From assembly GCA_025677815.1 (NCBI GenBank), contig JAIXMP010000012.1, positions 682,001-746,000 of the forward strand: a DNA stretch of 64,000 bases. Reading direction: 5' to 3'. Below the pieces are notes generated by a model, which saw only the letters and a list, made by a program, of their open reading frames with translations, searched no databases and was not told the DNA's origin. Of the stretch, positions 1 through 13,600 are shown piece after piece. Source of the stretch: Phascolomyces articulosus. Lineage: Eukaryota; Mucoromycota; Mucoromycetes; Mucorales; Lichtheimiaceae. Position 1 is the first letter of the stretch; each line of letters starts with the position of its first letter. Both the position numbers and the translations under genes were made by a program.

Positions 1-2294
1 TATTCCTGTGATCATCATTGAATAATACTAGTGAAAAAAAAAGAATAAGGTTCTGATATTTTATTTTATCAAAAATGAAGATGATGATTCTAACGAATTA
101 ATATATATAGACTTTAACTTTATAGTTAAAAAGAATGTTACTTGATAATACGAATACATAAGATAAGAACATGGTCTAAAAGACCAAAACGCGATATATA
201 ATAATCTACTAGTTGTTGTTGTTGGTGGCTATTATTATTATTATTATTTGTAAATAAAATTACGTGTTATTATCTAATGTCAATTCTATTTGAAAGGTAA
301 AAATAAAACGATCGACGTCGTTCACAGGTAAATTTGAATTATAATGATAGCCATGTGGCTACTTTTTGCACGAGTAAAGTGGTCAACATTCTAATTACGG
401 TACTATTGGGCTGGGTAGTATATCAGTTTCAGACATTAAGGGTCATTCTTATAGAGAGAGAGAGAAAGAGAGAAAGAGAGAGAGAAATCTATTATCCATC
501 AAATAGGTGAATATTTATAACAATAACAATAACAATAACCTGTTTTGTTATTATATTATTATTGTCATTTATTACCAACTTGTTTTTCTTGTTACTGCTT
601 TTATCTCTCCTCCCTCTCTCACGCACACACTTTCTCTTTCTCTGACTTTGACTTAATGATACAGCCACGTTTGAGATATTTATAAATACATACACAATAA
701 AGCTACTATTGTTGATATTGGGAGATTGATTGAATTATAAAAAAAATAGCCCTTGATAAGGAAAATGAAGGAGTGGATGTGCTATTAGTTAGTCATAGTA
801 GCAAGAAGAAATAAACGCTAATTTCCGGGGCCAAAAAAAAAAAGAGAGAGAGAGAGGAACAGGTAATATATAATAAAGAGTATTTTTATCAGCTCATCAT
901 CATCTATCTTTTTTGAGTCATGATTCATTTCTTCCTACCTTTACTGCTCTCTATGTGATATAATAGAACACCCTTAATATAATAAATAATAATTAGGTAC
1001 ATGATTGGAATCCGAAATGATATTAAATAAAAAACAACCTGACAACTACGACGACGAACATGGAAAAAACAAACTTTATATCATTTATATATATATATAT
1101 TTCTATGTCTTTATAAACAATAACAATTATGGGTTCGCGCGAGAGCTTTTTTTTATATGATCTATTGACTGATTGTTCGATTCTCTGAGTTTAATAGTAA
1201 ACTGCATAATTTAGATGGAATATGAAAACATGAACGATGGTAATAAGTGGAATAGAGGGCCCGCTTCTATCATTCTCATCATCATACAACTATTCATCTA
1301 TTTACTCTCTCCTCCATCATCACCCCCCCCAAAAAAAACAATTCACCTATTACTCTATATATATGATTATTCCTCCCCCCTCCTCCTGGAGAAATCTTGT
1401 CACCTCCTGGATCCCACGTTGATTCTTATGGGGTGACCGCGCGTTTTTTGTAATATAGAATATGTAATCGATTGACTCAGAAATAAAAATAAGGAATAAG
1501 GGGAATATATATACATACGGAATGAGTGATAAATAATAACAAGCATAATTTATTATTACAATGGAGAATAAAAAAAATAAGTAATTCTCATATGTACTCT
1601 ACTACTGTATACTCATCTGCAAGAATAACCGCGCTTAAAAATGTTAGGATCTGTATATAATAAGTAAAGGAAGGGGTTGGTGGTTGGGGGGAGAAAGAAG
1701 AAGTAAAGGAAGAAGAGGAGTGAAAAGAGAGACCTTTTTTTTCTTTGAAAAAAGGGGATAATCAATAAATAATCATTTACTATATATAAAAAAGGGGGAC
1801 CATTTCTTCTTTTTGGGCTTATCATCATTGTTGATATATATACTTATATTTATATATATAGGAGAGCATAGGAAAAAGAAAGGGAGATGGTTATATATAT
1901 GTCTATATAATTGTTATATGGACCCGTGTATCTAGTTTTCTATATAGAGAAGAGCACGCGGGTTATGTATCCTAGGGTTCTCTGTTGTTGATATTTTGTG
2001 GTGGTGAAGGTGGAGGTGGTGAATCAATAAATTTGGTGGCCTTGACATGGTGGTGGTGGTGAGATGGTGGTTAAAAAAAAAGAAAGGGGTGGAAGACAAA
2101 GAGACGAAAAGGAAGGGGGGGGAGAACATTCATCATTAGCAAAAAAAAAAAACAATTATAAAAATCCAATTTGATTTTGCAACTTGATTTATTCCTCTTT
2201 TTCTTTTCTCGTTTTTTTTCTTCCTTTCGTTACTAAACCTTTTTTTTCTTTTTTCTTTTTTCTTTATTTCTTTAAAATAAAACGAAAGGATTCC
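1..2294. other. Gene-poor AT-rich spacer upstream of the PH-domain gene
   Basis: I see no convincing coding region. The stretch is AT-rich with poly-A/T runs, a purine (GA)n tract near 454-486, a C-run followed by an A-run near 1321-1338, and pyrimidine-rich sequence just before the gene at 2295 that would suit a fungal 5' leader. Short open frames here are low-complexity and lack any family signature. Confidence 0.6.
454..486. repeat. (GA)n simple-sequence repeat
   Basis: This is a purine microsatellite of GAGA units with a few interruptions. It lies in non-coding spacer and has no evident function. Confidence 0.8.
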
Positions 2295-3742
2295 ATGTCG
2301 GGCAGTTTTTCTTACACACCTCAAGTGCAAGGATGGCTGTTGAAGCAAAGACATGGAATCTGTAAGTCTTGGCTTCGACGATTCTTTGTATTAGAAGGCA
2401 ATGAACTTCGTTATTATAAGAGTGAGGTAAATAGCATTTCTTCAAAGGATTTCAAAGAATCAAAGAGAAAATATATAAAATAATAACCATTCATATCATA
2501 TATTAGGTGGAAAGTATCCCGCAGTGCGTGATCCCTCTTGATAATTATCAAGTAGTAACCGATGTTATTCCCATCGCCCTTCCACTCATTCTTAAAAAAC
2601 AACCTCAACGGCAATATACATTTTTATTACTATCCAAAGATAAGCAAAAGACAGAGCGTTCTGATTTATTTTTGCAAGCTGAGACACAAGAAGAGCTGGA
2701 TATCTGGGTCAATGCTTTGCAATTACAACAATTGAATGATTCGACCAGTGTTTTAGATAAATGGTTGGAACGATTGGATGATATGCATAGTACAACTCCT
2801 CCTCCGCCTACAACAACTCATCACCATCTTCATCATACCACAAGTACAGCCAGTACTTTATCTTCTTCTTCTGCACCTGCATTTTTATCACCAACAAAAC
2901 AACACTACCATCATCATCATCCAACAAGAAGACCCCCTCTGAGAGGGCATCGTTCTTCTGAATCGTTAGGTGCCAGTAGCATTAGTTCAGTTGGATCTCA
3001 TTCCACAGCGACCACCAGTCATCGATCTTCATTTGGTGAATTGCGACGTACTTCAAATCCATCCACTTTATCTTCTGCCACTTCTTCTCCTTCAGCCACT
3101 GGAAAAGATAATAAGTTTTTCGCCAATATTTTCCATCATTGGCCACGATCCAAATCACCTGCTGGAGGAAGTATACGTGGTGGGAATGGTAGTGGTGCTA
3201 ATAGTCCATCTCTTTTTTCTTCTCATCATCAACCCTCATTGCATGATGAATATCAATATGAGGAAGGACATCAACAACAGCAACAACAACAGCAGGGAAA
3301 AGAAGAATCGGCTGTAGTGATTGCTCCTGCTTTACCTATTATCCATCCAAGTGAATATAATAAAGTCTACGAACAACAACCAATCTCCATGAATTTGAAC
3401 AAGTATACGGACGATGGCATAAAGAACAATCATGGTGATGAAGGAGGAGAGGAGGATGAAGATGAAAATGCGAGCCATAATAATGATACTAGTAGTAGTA
3501 TCACAACAACGACTTCAACCAAACGACAATCTTTGGCTTCAAGAAGAAATGTTCAAGTGGCACCTATTACAAACCCCAATCGTCTCTCACGTGGTCGATC
3601 TTGCTCCTCCTTGGTTTTGTCAGATAGCAGCACTGATTCGATCGTCGATCGTTTTCCACGCGTGTTGACAACTCCCACGCTTGGTGTTGCTAGTAACAAT
3701 GGTGTCAATGGTAATGCTTCTTTTGATCATCCTGCCAACTAA
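2295..3742 (+). CDS. PH-domain protein with long low-complexity tail
   Basis: Two exons (2295-2426 and 2507-3742) join in phase 0 across an 80-base GTAAAT...TTAG intron to give 455 residues. Residues about 9-120 form a pleckstrin-homology domain: it opens with VQGWLLKQR, continues with SWLRRFFVLEGNELRYY, and ends with the diagnostic C-terminal helix tryptophan in EELDIWVNAL. The rest is Ser/Thr/His-rich with His and Gln runs, an acidic patch (GGEEDEDEN) and RRTSNPS-like sites that would suit phosphorylation. The start is the first ATG in frame with the domain, just after a pyrimidine-rich leader. PH domains usually bind phosphoinositides, so a membrane-associated signalling or trafficking role is plausible. 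The exact orthologue is not recognised. The gene converges on COX11. Confidence 0.85.
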
Positions 3743-4300
3743 TTCCTTCATTTATCTTAAAATCTTATTTCTATTATTATTCAACAAACCATAACAACAA
3801 CAATTAAATTATTATTATTCTTATTATTCCTATTACGTTCCTTTTTTTTTTTTTTACTATTCTTCTTCGTTTTTATTAATGTATATAACAAACCTTCCTC
3901 CCCCTCTTCCTCATTTGATATCGTAATACTAGTTTCTTCTTCTTCTCCTATCAGCTTTTTTTTCCTCCACTCCTCTTTTCTCTTTGTTTCTCAAAAAAAA
4001 GATATTAATTCACGCCGCACATTTCCGTTTTTATATTTTTTCTTCGATCCTTATTCATAACTTTAAATTAAAAACAACAAAACACAACAACAGCAGCACG
4101 ATCTATATTCTATTATTATTACTATTACAACTCTTACTCATTTACAGTTTTTTTTTCTCTATACTTAATACTACTACTATTACTATTATTATTATTACAA
4201 AAGATGAAATATAAACAACAAAGAGGGACAGAGAGTGAGAAAAGTATAATAATAATAATATGATTTCATCCTTCTTTTTTATATGTGTATAAATGTGAAT
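3743..4300. other. Convergent 3' spacer between the PH gene and COX11
   Basis: The spacer is AT- and pyrimidine-rich and is shared by the 3' ends of two converging genes. It has many TTATT-type repeats and AATAAA-like stretches. I see no gene. Confidence 0.6.
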
Positions 4301-5128
4301 TTATGCTGATGGAGGCTGTACAGGGGATAAATGTTTAGCATATTTAGCATTAAATAATGTATAACTAAGGGTGACAGTATTGACATCCTTCATATAAGGA
4401 TCTTCCAAAAAGTCTGGATCAATAAAGAAAAACACTGGCATATCTACATCTTCACCAGATGCCAATCGTTGTTCTTCAAAACAAAAACATTGAATCTTGT
4501 TAAAATAGGAACCGGCACGATAAGGTGTGACATTATATGTGGCAATGCCTACAATATCATCTTTGGCTTTACTCTTGGCCTTGTAAAATGTCAAGGCCGT
4601 TTCACCTGGTACGACATAAATTTCACGTAATTCTGGTTTAAACGACCATGGTAAAGCATCTGAAGTATTACTTTCAAAGGTAATACGTATCCGTCGTTGT
4701 TCATTGTGAGGCACAAGACGTTCTTTGGCAAATCGATTCGTGTCTGTGACAGGTGTACCACTGTACCCGGTACTGGCACAGAATAAGCGATACAAGGGAA
4801 CAGCGGCATAGGATAATCCCAACATGGAAATGAAAATGGCAGCGGCGTACATGCCAGCAGAGACATTGTCGGTTTTGTCACTCGTCTTTTTCTTGGTGGT
4901 AGTGGTATTGTAGTGGACTTTTTGGAATGGAGGTTGTTGGAATGGTGTCTTTTTTGAGTGTTGTAAAGTTAACCATGTTCGACTGGTCATGCAAGTCGTC
5001 AATGGTCGACTACTAGTGGTATTGATTACAGGTCGTGTAGCAACATGACGCAATGTCATGGTAGGAGTAAGGATGGTACCATTATATACGCGTTGAAATA
5101 ATCCAAATCGCGAAGCCATTTTTTTCAA
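4301..5128 (-). CDS. COX11: Cytochrome c oxidase assembly protein COX11 (mitochondrial)
   Basis: This is an intronless gene of 275 residues, or 272 if the second ATG (MASRF, 5119) is used. COX11/CtaG proteins deliver copper to the CuB site of cytochrome oxidase subunit 1 at the mitochondrial inner membrane. The N-terminus (about 1-88) is Arg/Thr/Lys-rich with almost no acidic residues until Asp84, as expected of a matrix-targeting presequence. One membrane helix spans about 93-113 (AAAIFISMLGLSYAAVPLYR) and is followed by the conserved CASTGYSGTP. The soluble domain carries TFESNTSDALPWSFKP, YNVTPYRAGSYFNKIQ and the copper-binding CFCF motif at about 214-217, then FFIDPDF. Length and architecture match the family. 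Confidence 0.97.
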   Translation of the reverse strand: MKKMASRFGLFQRVYNGTILTPTMTLRHVATRPVINTTSSRPLTTCMTSRTWLTLQHSKKTPFQQPPFQKVHYNTTTTKKKTSDKTDNVSAGMYAAAIFISMLGLSYAAVPLYRLFCASTGYSGTPVTDTNRFAKERLVPHNEQRRIRITFESNTSDALPWSFKPELREIYVVPGETALTFYKAKSKAKDDIVGIATYNVTPYRAGSYFNKIQCFCFEEQRLASGEDVDMPVFFFIDPDFLEDPYMKDVNTVTLSYTLFNAKYAKHLSPVQPPSA

Positions 5129-6770
5129 AAAAAAAAAAAAGGATAGGTCTGTCTATAGCTTGTTGGTTATAATACCCGTCAAAAAAATGCTTCTTGTTTA
5201 CTTATTATTTCCAATCCCCGCCTTCCCATGCGACAAGCGGGTAAACCGAAACTCCAGAAGAAAAAAAAAGTTGGATCAGACCAGTTTTCTTGTCATTCTA
5301 TACTTAAAAGTAGTTACCCTTTAAATAGAATTTTTGGTCAGATACCAATAAATATATATCTAAAATCAACTTTATTATTTGTTTTGATATTCTTAGGCTT
5401 TTAATTCTTGAAGTAGACTCCAATTGAAATGACTTTATGGTAAGCTTTTTTCTTTCCCTTTGTTGCCTATATTTCATTTCATGGTGCATTAATGTCCAGG
5501 AACAATTTGAAATAATCCAAACTTTATAGCTTAAGGGACCTATGGGCATTCTTGTTTCTTTATATTTTCTGATAATTCAAAATAACAAATATCAGGAATA
5601 AATCTTAGCACTGTGTAATTTATGTCTTCTTTTTCTTTTTTTAGAATAAGCCGTGGGGGTTGCTATATCAATAAGATCGTCTTCTTCCTTCCATCCTTGT
5701 ATCAAAGTATCACACCAGATCAACGAACAAATAAAGCTGACTTAATTCACCATTAAGAATTGTCTATGTAATGATTATCGTTGTAATTACAACAACTATT
5801 AAATAAGTTTGATGTATCTACTTAGGGTCAACTAAAAGATATGCACCAAAGTGAAATAATAGCCCTGAATATTATGAAATGGGTGATGCGATGGATTAGT
5901 AATCATTATTATTAACAAGACTGTGCCTTTTTTTTATTGAGCCTTTTTTAATGGAAAATTAGAACAAGAGGTAATCACCACATCCTGCAGATCTGAAGAA
6001 ACAGAAAAAAAAGCCATTTTAAGAAAAATACACCAACAAGGAGAGGGCGGAATAAACCTATAATTATTCATTGGTCTATCTTCTATTTATATGCTATTAA
6101 CTATGTATATGCTATAACTTAGAACTCTTCTATAGAAATGAATATATGCAATTATATGCAGCATGATGTTCATAGCCACTCACCTTCATCAGGTGTACAA
6201 TTTTTTGTAACTATTTTGTCACCCACATTTTTTCTACCTTTAAAAATCTATTTAGAAAAAATCTATTGTATATTTAGCAAAAGAAACACGCAGATATGAA
6301 TTATTTACATTCATCGTAATTATACATAATAATATTATTAGAAGGACAAATTAAGGTTTTTTATAGTTTTTTTTTCTTCTTATATACTAACTACTTGAAC
6401 AAAAAACTAAGTCACTTTCATATATATATTTCTTATGGGATGATGCATGTTCACGAGAGAAGAGAGCAACCATAAAAAAAATAACCCTATTTGAATAGGG
6501 GCTGCATCAAAATCGGGTAACAGGCAAAATTGTGATAACAGGGTCTACTTACAAGTTTTCTGTCTCTTTCTATTTTTTCATAAATATTCTTTCTTTCTCT
6601 CATTTTCTTTTTGGCTTTTTTTTTTTTAATTTTTTGACAAGTATACCAACCTGTTTTCGTTTAAAATTTGACAACGTAACGATAACTACGTACTGCTATA
6701 GAACGGCAAAAAAAAAGAGAGAAACTATTTGGATATCATTTGTTACGAAAAAAACTATATCATTATTTAT
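5129..6770. other. Spacer between divergent COX11 and MFS genes
   Basis: This spacer must hold the promoters of COX11 (-) and the MFS transporter (+). It is AT-rich with poly-A/T runs. I could not support any coding exon. A short inverted repeat (CCCTATTTGAATAGGG) lies at about 6485-6500. Confidence 0.55.
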
Positions 6771-9404
6771 ATGGGACCATTAACATCTCATCATCAAAAA
6801 ATATCAAAAACAACTTGTACACATTCAATGCAACACAACGAATCATCTCTTTTATCATCTCCTGAACAAAAACAAAAATCTTACAACTCAATACAAGTAG
6901 TCTCATCTGACGATTATCATCATAGAAAAAGAACATGCGGCAGTTCCGATAATGATAGTCTTTTACCACCACCTTCTGATAACAATGACAATTTATCGGA
7001 TGCTCTCGCAAGTCATGATGTATCAAAACAAAACACAAAAAAATATGGAAACGTCAGTTTGATTCTTTTGACTCTATGGTAAGGGCTCCAAAAATAATAG
7101 GATGAAGAAAGAAGGCTATTATATATCCCCTTTATTTAAAGAAAAAACTACCACTGATACGAATAATAATAATTCTAAAACTTTTACAAAAATAGCCTTT
7201 CAATAGGTGCTTCACTTCATGGTCTTGATATTTCGATTGTATATACCATTATGACGAAAATTGGAAGTGAATTTCAAAAGTAAATATGATTGATATAATG
7301 TAATGGGAGATTGTTGTGTGATGAATTTAATTATCAAAAGAGATGGGTAATGAATGATATTTTTTTTTTGCATTATAGCGCGGACCATTCGGTTTGGACT
7401 CATAGTTCTTATACACTGGGAGTATTAATTACCATGCCAACAGGTAAATTCAAATGGAAAATACTACTACTATTTGTTTTGAAGCAGTTGATGTACTAAA
7501 TTATATATAATAACTATTAGCGGGCGGATTATCTAATGCATTTGGACGTAAACCTGTTTTGGTTGCGCTTAATGTCTTATTCATGATTGGATCGATTGGA
7601 TGTGCATATGCACAATCATTCAATCAAGTTATCATTTCTCGAGTCATAGCTGGATTAGGTGGTGGTGGGATTGTATTGATGGGAAATGTCATTCTTCAAG
7701 ATATCGTACCACATGAACATCTCGGGACCTACTTACCATTCGTTACAACATCGTCAACGGTAAGAAAAAAAATACCATTGGTTTATTTTTTTTGTATCAA
7801 TTATAAGCACTGCTACAACATGATATTTCTTTTAGGTTTGCTTTGCATTTGGAGGATTTATTGGAGGATTTCTTACGGATCATTTTGGATGGCGTGCATG
7901 CTTCAAGATTAATATTTTGCCCGTGTTTTTTACACTTTATATTTACACTTTCCATTTCAAGAATTATCCAGTGGCTACAACATCAACTCCTTTATCCTCA
8001 TCCTCACCTTCTTCTCTATCACTGCTGTCACAACAAGAACTCAAAAGTAACGACACGTTGACTATAAGAGAGAAATTACGTACGGTTGATTTTGGTGGTA
8101 TTACTTTACTTTCAATTGCCAATACATGCTTGACATGTACCATTCTACTTGCTGGAGAAGGAAGTTTTCCATTAAATAGCCCTTTGATTATATCTGCCTT
8201 TGTTTCAGTACCACTGTTCTATACACTCTTTTTCTTGCATCAACTCCATTGGGCTTCCAATCCCCTGGTACCACGTAAAATGCTAAATGATCGCCATTTC
8301 ACGGTTACTTGCATTTGTGGGTTTTTATCTGGAGCATGTGAATCAGCAGCACTTGCAACAATCCCACAGTTCCTCATGGTATTTATTATTGATTTGAATA
8401 TACAAAAAGAGGGAACGGGGACTTATAAATAGAGAGATCTAGCAATACCCAGTGATGATACTGCACAATTGGGTATGTAGATGATAATCTGATGAGATGA
8501 TAAGGCTAATGGAATGATAATTATTACTACGTATAGGGAGTTCTTCATTTCAACATTTCAGATTCTGGAATATGGCTCATGTTAGAAGCAATGACAGTTC
8601 CTATTGGATGCTTTATTGCCGGTCGTTATATGCAACACACCGGTCGATTTTCTCGATTTTTACTTGTTGTTACAGGTGCCTATGCCGCTTCACAAATCAT
8701 CTTGAATCGTTGGATACTGGATACTGTATCGATCTTCATTGGTACATTTGGAGTCCTATTGGAAGGGTTTAGTTTTGGAACAGTTACTATTACCATTCTC
8801 CTTGTAGTCAATAGCACATTACCAAGTGAATGTAAGTACTTGTTATTCTTCTTATATATATATATATATAACTAGATATATGTTCTCACTGTTATTACCT
8901 GTGTCCTTTTTTAGTGGCTGCCGCAGCAATGTCATTATTCTTATTATCACGTAATATTGGATTTTTATCCGGTGCTGCCAGCTCCTCTGCCATTATCCAA
9001 TATAATCTCAAATTATTGTTACCAACAAGAATTGATGGACCAGACGCTGAAAAGGTATTTATAAATTTTAATATGTATATTTCTTACATAGATATAATAC
9101 AGATTCTTTCTTTTTTCTTGTTAAATTGAATTGTAATGAGGTTGTTTAAACTAACTTTTTTTTTTTGAAATAGCTCGTCAAATTCATTTTATCCTCGATT
9201 CGAAAGGTTTATTTATTACCTCCCGAAATCCAAGACATTGTAGCGGATGTTTTACGTATTGCTTTACAACGAGCTACTTATTTTATCATCACTGCCTCTG
9301 TCCTTATGTTCTTGATGAGTACACGCTATAAGAATACTACATTTATTAAAAAAGAACAAGACAATAGTGTTATTGATAATGATGACAACCGTCCTCCACA
9401 ATAA
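6771..9404 (+). CDS. Major facilitator superfamily transporter, DHA2/VBA-like
   Basis: Nine exons: 6771-7078, 7196-7279, 7379-7443, 7521-7759, 7836-8378, 8443-8472, 8537-8831, 8915-9054 and 9174-9404. They total 1935 bases (644 residues) in one continuous frame. A hydrophilic N-terminus of about 100 residues precedes the first helix, which runs into SLHGLDISIVYTIMTKIG. Motif A reads GGLSNAFGRKPV, and the glycine-rich helix is ISRVIAGLGGGGIVLMGNV. Later segments include FGGFIGGFLTDHFGWR and AGRYMQHTGRFS. This matches 14-helix drug:H+ antiporter-2 or vacuolar basic-amino-acid transporters, so the likely role is proton-driven export or vacuolar loading; the substrate is unknown. Exon 6 is a 30-base microexon chosen because it alone keeps the frame. 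Its borders and the exon 2 acceptor are the least certain points. Confidence 0.85.
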
Positions 9405-11488
9405 ATAAAGTTAGTTATCCAAATTGAGTTATTGTTATATAAATATATCTACTAGCATTAATAAAATAAAATATAAAGGACTGCATGCTCCATACTCCTC
9501 CAACAAAAAAAAACGTTACATAATACTTGTTAGTATATATAATTAATCCTATTACATACGTACCGAAGAAAAAAGATCAAAGATATACTAATGAATGCAC
9601 AAATGATGTATAAAGGTTCCTGCAGACAAAGCGTACTTTAGTTCCGAGGAAGTATTACGAGTTTTGAGTTTACTTTTTTTTTTCGTCAAATCCAACGAAG
9701 GGAAGGTTGTAATAAATAATATTAATAAAATCCATCAGTTGTGTCAATAATCAATAATAATGCATAACGTAATAGAAAATCACTTTTTTATACATCAATG
9801 TTATGCAACATCAGAATTTCTTTGTTCTTATTATAATGGCAGGGATGCCCTTGTAACTTTATTTCTGAAATGGTGCAAAAATAAAAATTTAGTAAGACGA
9901 CAGTCTTCAGTTGTTATTTCTTTTGAATAAAAAATCTTTGATAATAAGAACGAAGGAATGATCTTGAATATGCAATGATTACAAAAATCTTTGACAAAAA
10001 TTACGTAGGATAATCAGTCTGAAAATTTTAGTCTACTGTAGCAATCTTTTTCTGGCGTCATATTGTCACTGAAAATTGGAGGCTGAATAATTTCTATTCA
10101 TATCCACCTTTTACATAAAACTTCGATTAGTCAATTTCGACTTATTAAATATTGCACAAATACGCAATGGTTGTAAACAGTTGATTCCTTTCAAGATAAA
10201 TCAGTATGTATACTAGGTAGTTTGAATTTGCTCAATATCGTATAAAAATCACATTAGGCTATTACTGCCACCATATTTTCCAGTAGTTGCTAGCCTATAT
10301 AATGCTTTATCAAAGAGATTAAAAGATAATACATACACACACCAATATATCTCCAGTACATCTAATAGAAATAAGTACCACATGGTACATCATCATTATG
10401 ATCTTTTGAGTAGACTTAAAAGAAGTCCATTAAAACAAAGCAACAACTTGTTACGGGGTGTCCCTGAACATGTGCACTATAGGAAGAAGAGGGCCCCTAT
10501 ATATAGCTGCTCTGGTAATAAGTAAAGAAACTTTAATAGATTTATTTTTTATATATTTACTTTACTTTAAATTACTTATTTTTATTACCTAGATGCCACT
10601 CTTTAATAAAATGGAAAATAAAAATATATAGAAAAGGTAACATATTTCGAATCTAAGGAAAAAATAAACCACTTTCATTATATTCTGATACATTTAAATG
10701 CAGATAACATAAATTATTATTTAATGGCAATTACCAGAGAGATTTAATAGAAAGAAAAATTTGATATATTATGGATCGAAAGAAAAAAGGAGTGTATCAT
10801 GATTGAGTACGGGACAGTTGAATCATAATTTGTCACATTTCTATGAGTGATAGCAGCGAGTAGTTGGAATTTATGGAATATCCCCAAATAATCCGTTATT
10901 TTATTAGATGACACACTTTATAAATATTTTTACTAATTAAAAAAGCATAATAAATTAACGGAAAAAGATATCATATGTCGGCCATGAAAAGAATTCCCAA
11001 GGGCAAGTTAGATGGTTCTTGAGAAACAAAATAAAATAAAATCATCACCATTACATCTATGAAAAAACAGTGTTTTTATGATAAAACAGCGTGCATAATG
11101 AAACAAAAATAATTATTAATACTAATAAGAGAAAAGGTAAGAACCTTATAATAACTACAACTTTTAATACATTTTACCGCTAGACAGCAACAGATTTATC
11201 TAATTTTTATTTTCCTTACCAACTGGCAGACAAGCGATTACTAAATTGTGCAACTGAGAAAATTAGAGTGAGGAGCCTATATCTATATTAGGCAGGTAAC
11301 ACCGATTTTGCATTAAAATTTAAGGAGACCTCTGGCGCCTTTTGCCTTGAGTATATAAAAATGCATTAGAGCCACTTCGACTCTTAATCCCAAACATAAC
11401 AATTGCTCATCTTCTTTATTTTCCCTTTATAATTATTATATACATTTTTCTATAGATCATAATATAAAAAAAATACAAATTGACAACA
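9405..11488. other. 2-kb gene-free spacer before the ligase array
   Basis: No open frame or splice-linked exon set here shows a family signature. It is AT-rich. The last 200 bases hold the likely promoter of the first ligase copy. Confidence 0.55.
11293..11361 (+). promoter_or_regulatory. Candidate promoter block of ligase copy 1 (AGGT-N-ACC box and TATA)
   Basis: The box AGGTAACACCGATTTTGCAT is followed by an A/T stretch, and TATATAAAAATG lies at about 11351, roughly 130 bases before the start codon. Related boxes sit at similar distances before copies 2 and 3 (18491 and 21927). This suggests a shared regulatory site, but function is inferred from similarity only. Confidence 0.35.
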
Positions 11489-13600
11489 ATGGCAGAGTAT
11501 GATAGACGTTTTTCATTCACAAATTGCGTGGATCAAATGCTCAGTAACCCTATGGGACGACCAGAATCAAAACCATTATTTGTCAACGCTACTACTGGCG
11601 AAGCAATCACTTTAAACAATCTTCGTCATATGGTGGGTGCAATTCATGCTGGTTTACGAAGACTTGGATTAAAATATGGTGATACCGTCTGTGTCAATTC
11701 ACCCAATAATGTAAGCTGTAAAAAAAAAAGCATCAATCCTTTGAACGATTTATTGTAAAAATTATCTTCCCTTCCTCCTTCTCGATCCAAATACATTTGT
11801 GTAAAAAATAATAATATAATAATAAATGGAAATAATTATAGATCAACATGGGCCCAATTTATTTGGCAGCAATGGCCGGTGGTATGACGATTAGCCCCGC
11901 AAACACTTCCTATGTCTCATCCGAACTTCAACGCCAATTACAAGTCAGTGAAGCCAAAGTCCTTATTGCGCACCCAATAAATTTGAATATTGCTATGGAC
12001 GCTGCTGTCTCTGTGGGTATGCCTCGATCACGCGTATTTTCCATCATACCTGATCCAAAATGGCGTGTTCCACATTATAGAGATATCCTTTTGAATTATG
12101 CTCAACCTGAACTCCCACCGGTTAATATGACACATGATCAAAGTGTAAACACCGTTGCCTATTTGTGTTTCTCAAGTGGTACTACTGGAAAAAGTAAAGG
12201 TGTAATGACAAGGTAAGGATATATTAAATAATACGCAATTGAATATAGTGATCTAAAATGAAGGAATACAAGAGGAGAAAATATGTTTAGTATGAAACAT
12301 TAGGAAACTAGAATTGCATGCTTACACTGATGTAATAAATAACCATTTATACAGCCATTACAATGTCATTTCTGCGACTGTTGGAATGGATGAAGTTATC
12401 GGTCTGTTTGATAATCCAGCAGAGGACCCAACAGCACTTGCTGTTATTCCATTAATTCACTTTAGTGGTATTTGTAGTTTCTTTAATTTGGCTATCCCAA
12501 CTGCTACAACCTCCATTTTCTTGGAAAAATACTCGGTTGCTGCCATGTGCGAAGCAATCCAAACATTCAAAGTCAGCGATTTACCAGCTGCACCTCCTAT
12601 TCTTATTCATCTTGCCAATCGACCCGAAGTAAAAAAACTTTGACTTATCAAGTTTACAAAGTATTGTTACAGGGGCTGCTCCTATTTCTCAAGCTGTAAT
12701 GGATAAGTGTGCTGAAAAATCCAATGCCGTGGTTGCCAATGGCTATGGTAATGTAGCTGTAATAAATTATTGCTATAGTTTGAACATAGCAAAACCAAGC
12801 TTAATATTAATTTTTATAAAAATAAATTGGAACAATAATAATAGGTATGACCGAAACTAGCCCTGTCATTACAGTTCAAGCTGCTGGACCTCTAAAACCA
12901 GGATCCATTGGTCGTGTCATTCCTATCATGAAATACAAGGTTATCAATTCTGATGGACGTGGTATGAGATATAAAAAATAACATAGGGGAAGGTTAATTT
13001 AACTTGAAGAATATTCATAATCTATTTGTTCTAATGATTTTTTTGTATAATATTAATAATATAGAAGTGGGTCTTGGTCAACCAGGTGAATTATGTGTTT
13101 GTGGACCTAACGTCATGCTTGGATATAAGGATGACCCTGAAGCCACCGCCAATGCTATCGATAAGGATAACTGGCTTCATACTGGTGACATTGTAACAGA
13201 AGATAAAGATGGAAATATTTTTATTGTAGATAGAATCAAGGAATTAATCAAATACAAGGGTTTTTAAGTAGCGCCTGTGGAACTGGAAGCAGTGTTAATA
13301 CAATGTCCTTTTGTTACTGATGCTGGGGTTATTGGTGTCAAAGATGAATTACAAGGCACTGAAGTTCCATTGGCATATGTTACATTACTAGAGAAGTTAA
13401 AGGGTCAAGAAGATGTACTTGCTTCTAAAATTCAAGAGTGGGTGGATAAACGCGTGGCAAATCACAAACGACTTCGTGGTGGTGTACGTGTCATTGATGA
13501 AATTCCCAAGAGTGCAGCTGGAAAAATATTACGGAAGAATATAAAGGATATTTATAATCAACAAAAAAAGGAACTTGGTGAAAGAGCATCTAAGTTATAG
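11489..13600 (+). pseudogene. Broken 4CL-like acyl-CoA ligase (array copy 1)
   Basis: Exons 11489-11710, 11842-12212, 12355-12747, 12845-12961 and 13065-13600 have the same borders as copies 2 and 3. Exon 3 is 393 rather than 392 bases. The extra base lies in the A-run/CTTT after the segment EVKK near 12631, so the frame runs into TGA. In exon 5 the conserved KYKGFQVAP has become KYKGF-stop (TTC CAA to TTT TAA at 13262-13267). Everything else, including the SSGTTGKSKG AMP-binding loop, WLHTGD, the A10 lysine motif SAAGKILRK and the C-terminal SKL, is still well preserved, so the damage is recent. It could be a null allele or, less likely, a pair of assembly errors. When intact it would have been a peroxisomal AMP-forming ligase of 545 residues. 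Confidence 0.85.

Noticed and set aside
1140..1190. tRNA-like B-box GTTCGATTC
   Set aside because: There is no matching A-box or cloverleaf pairing upstream.
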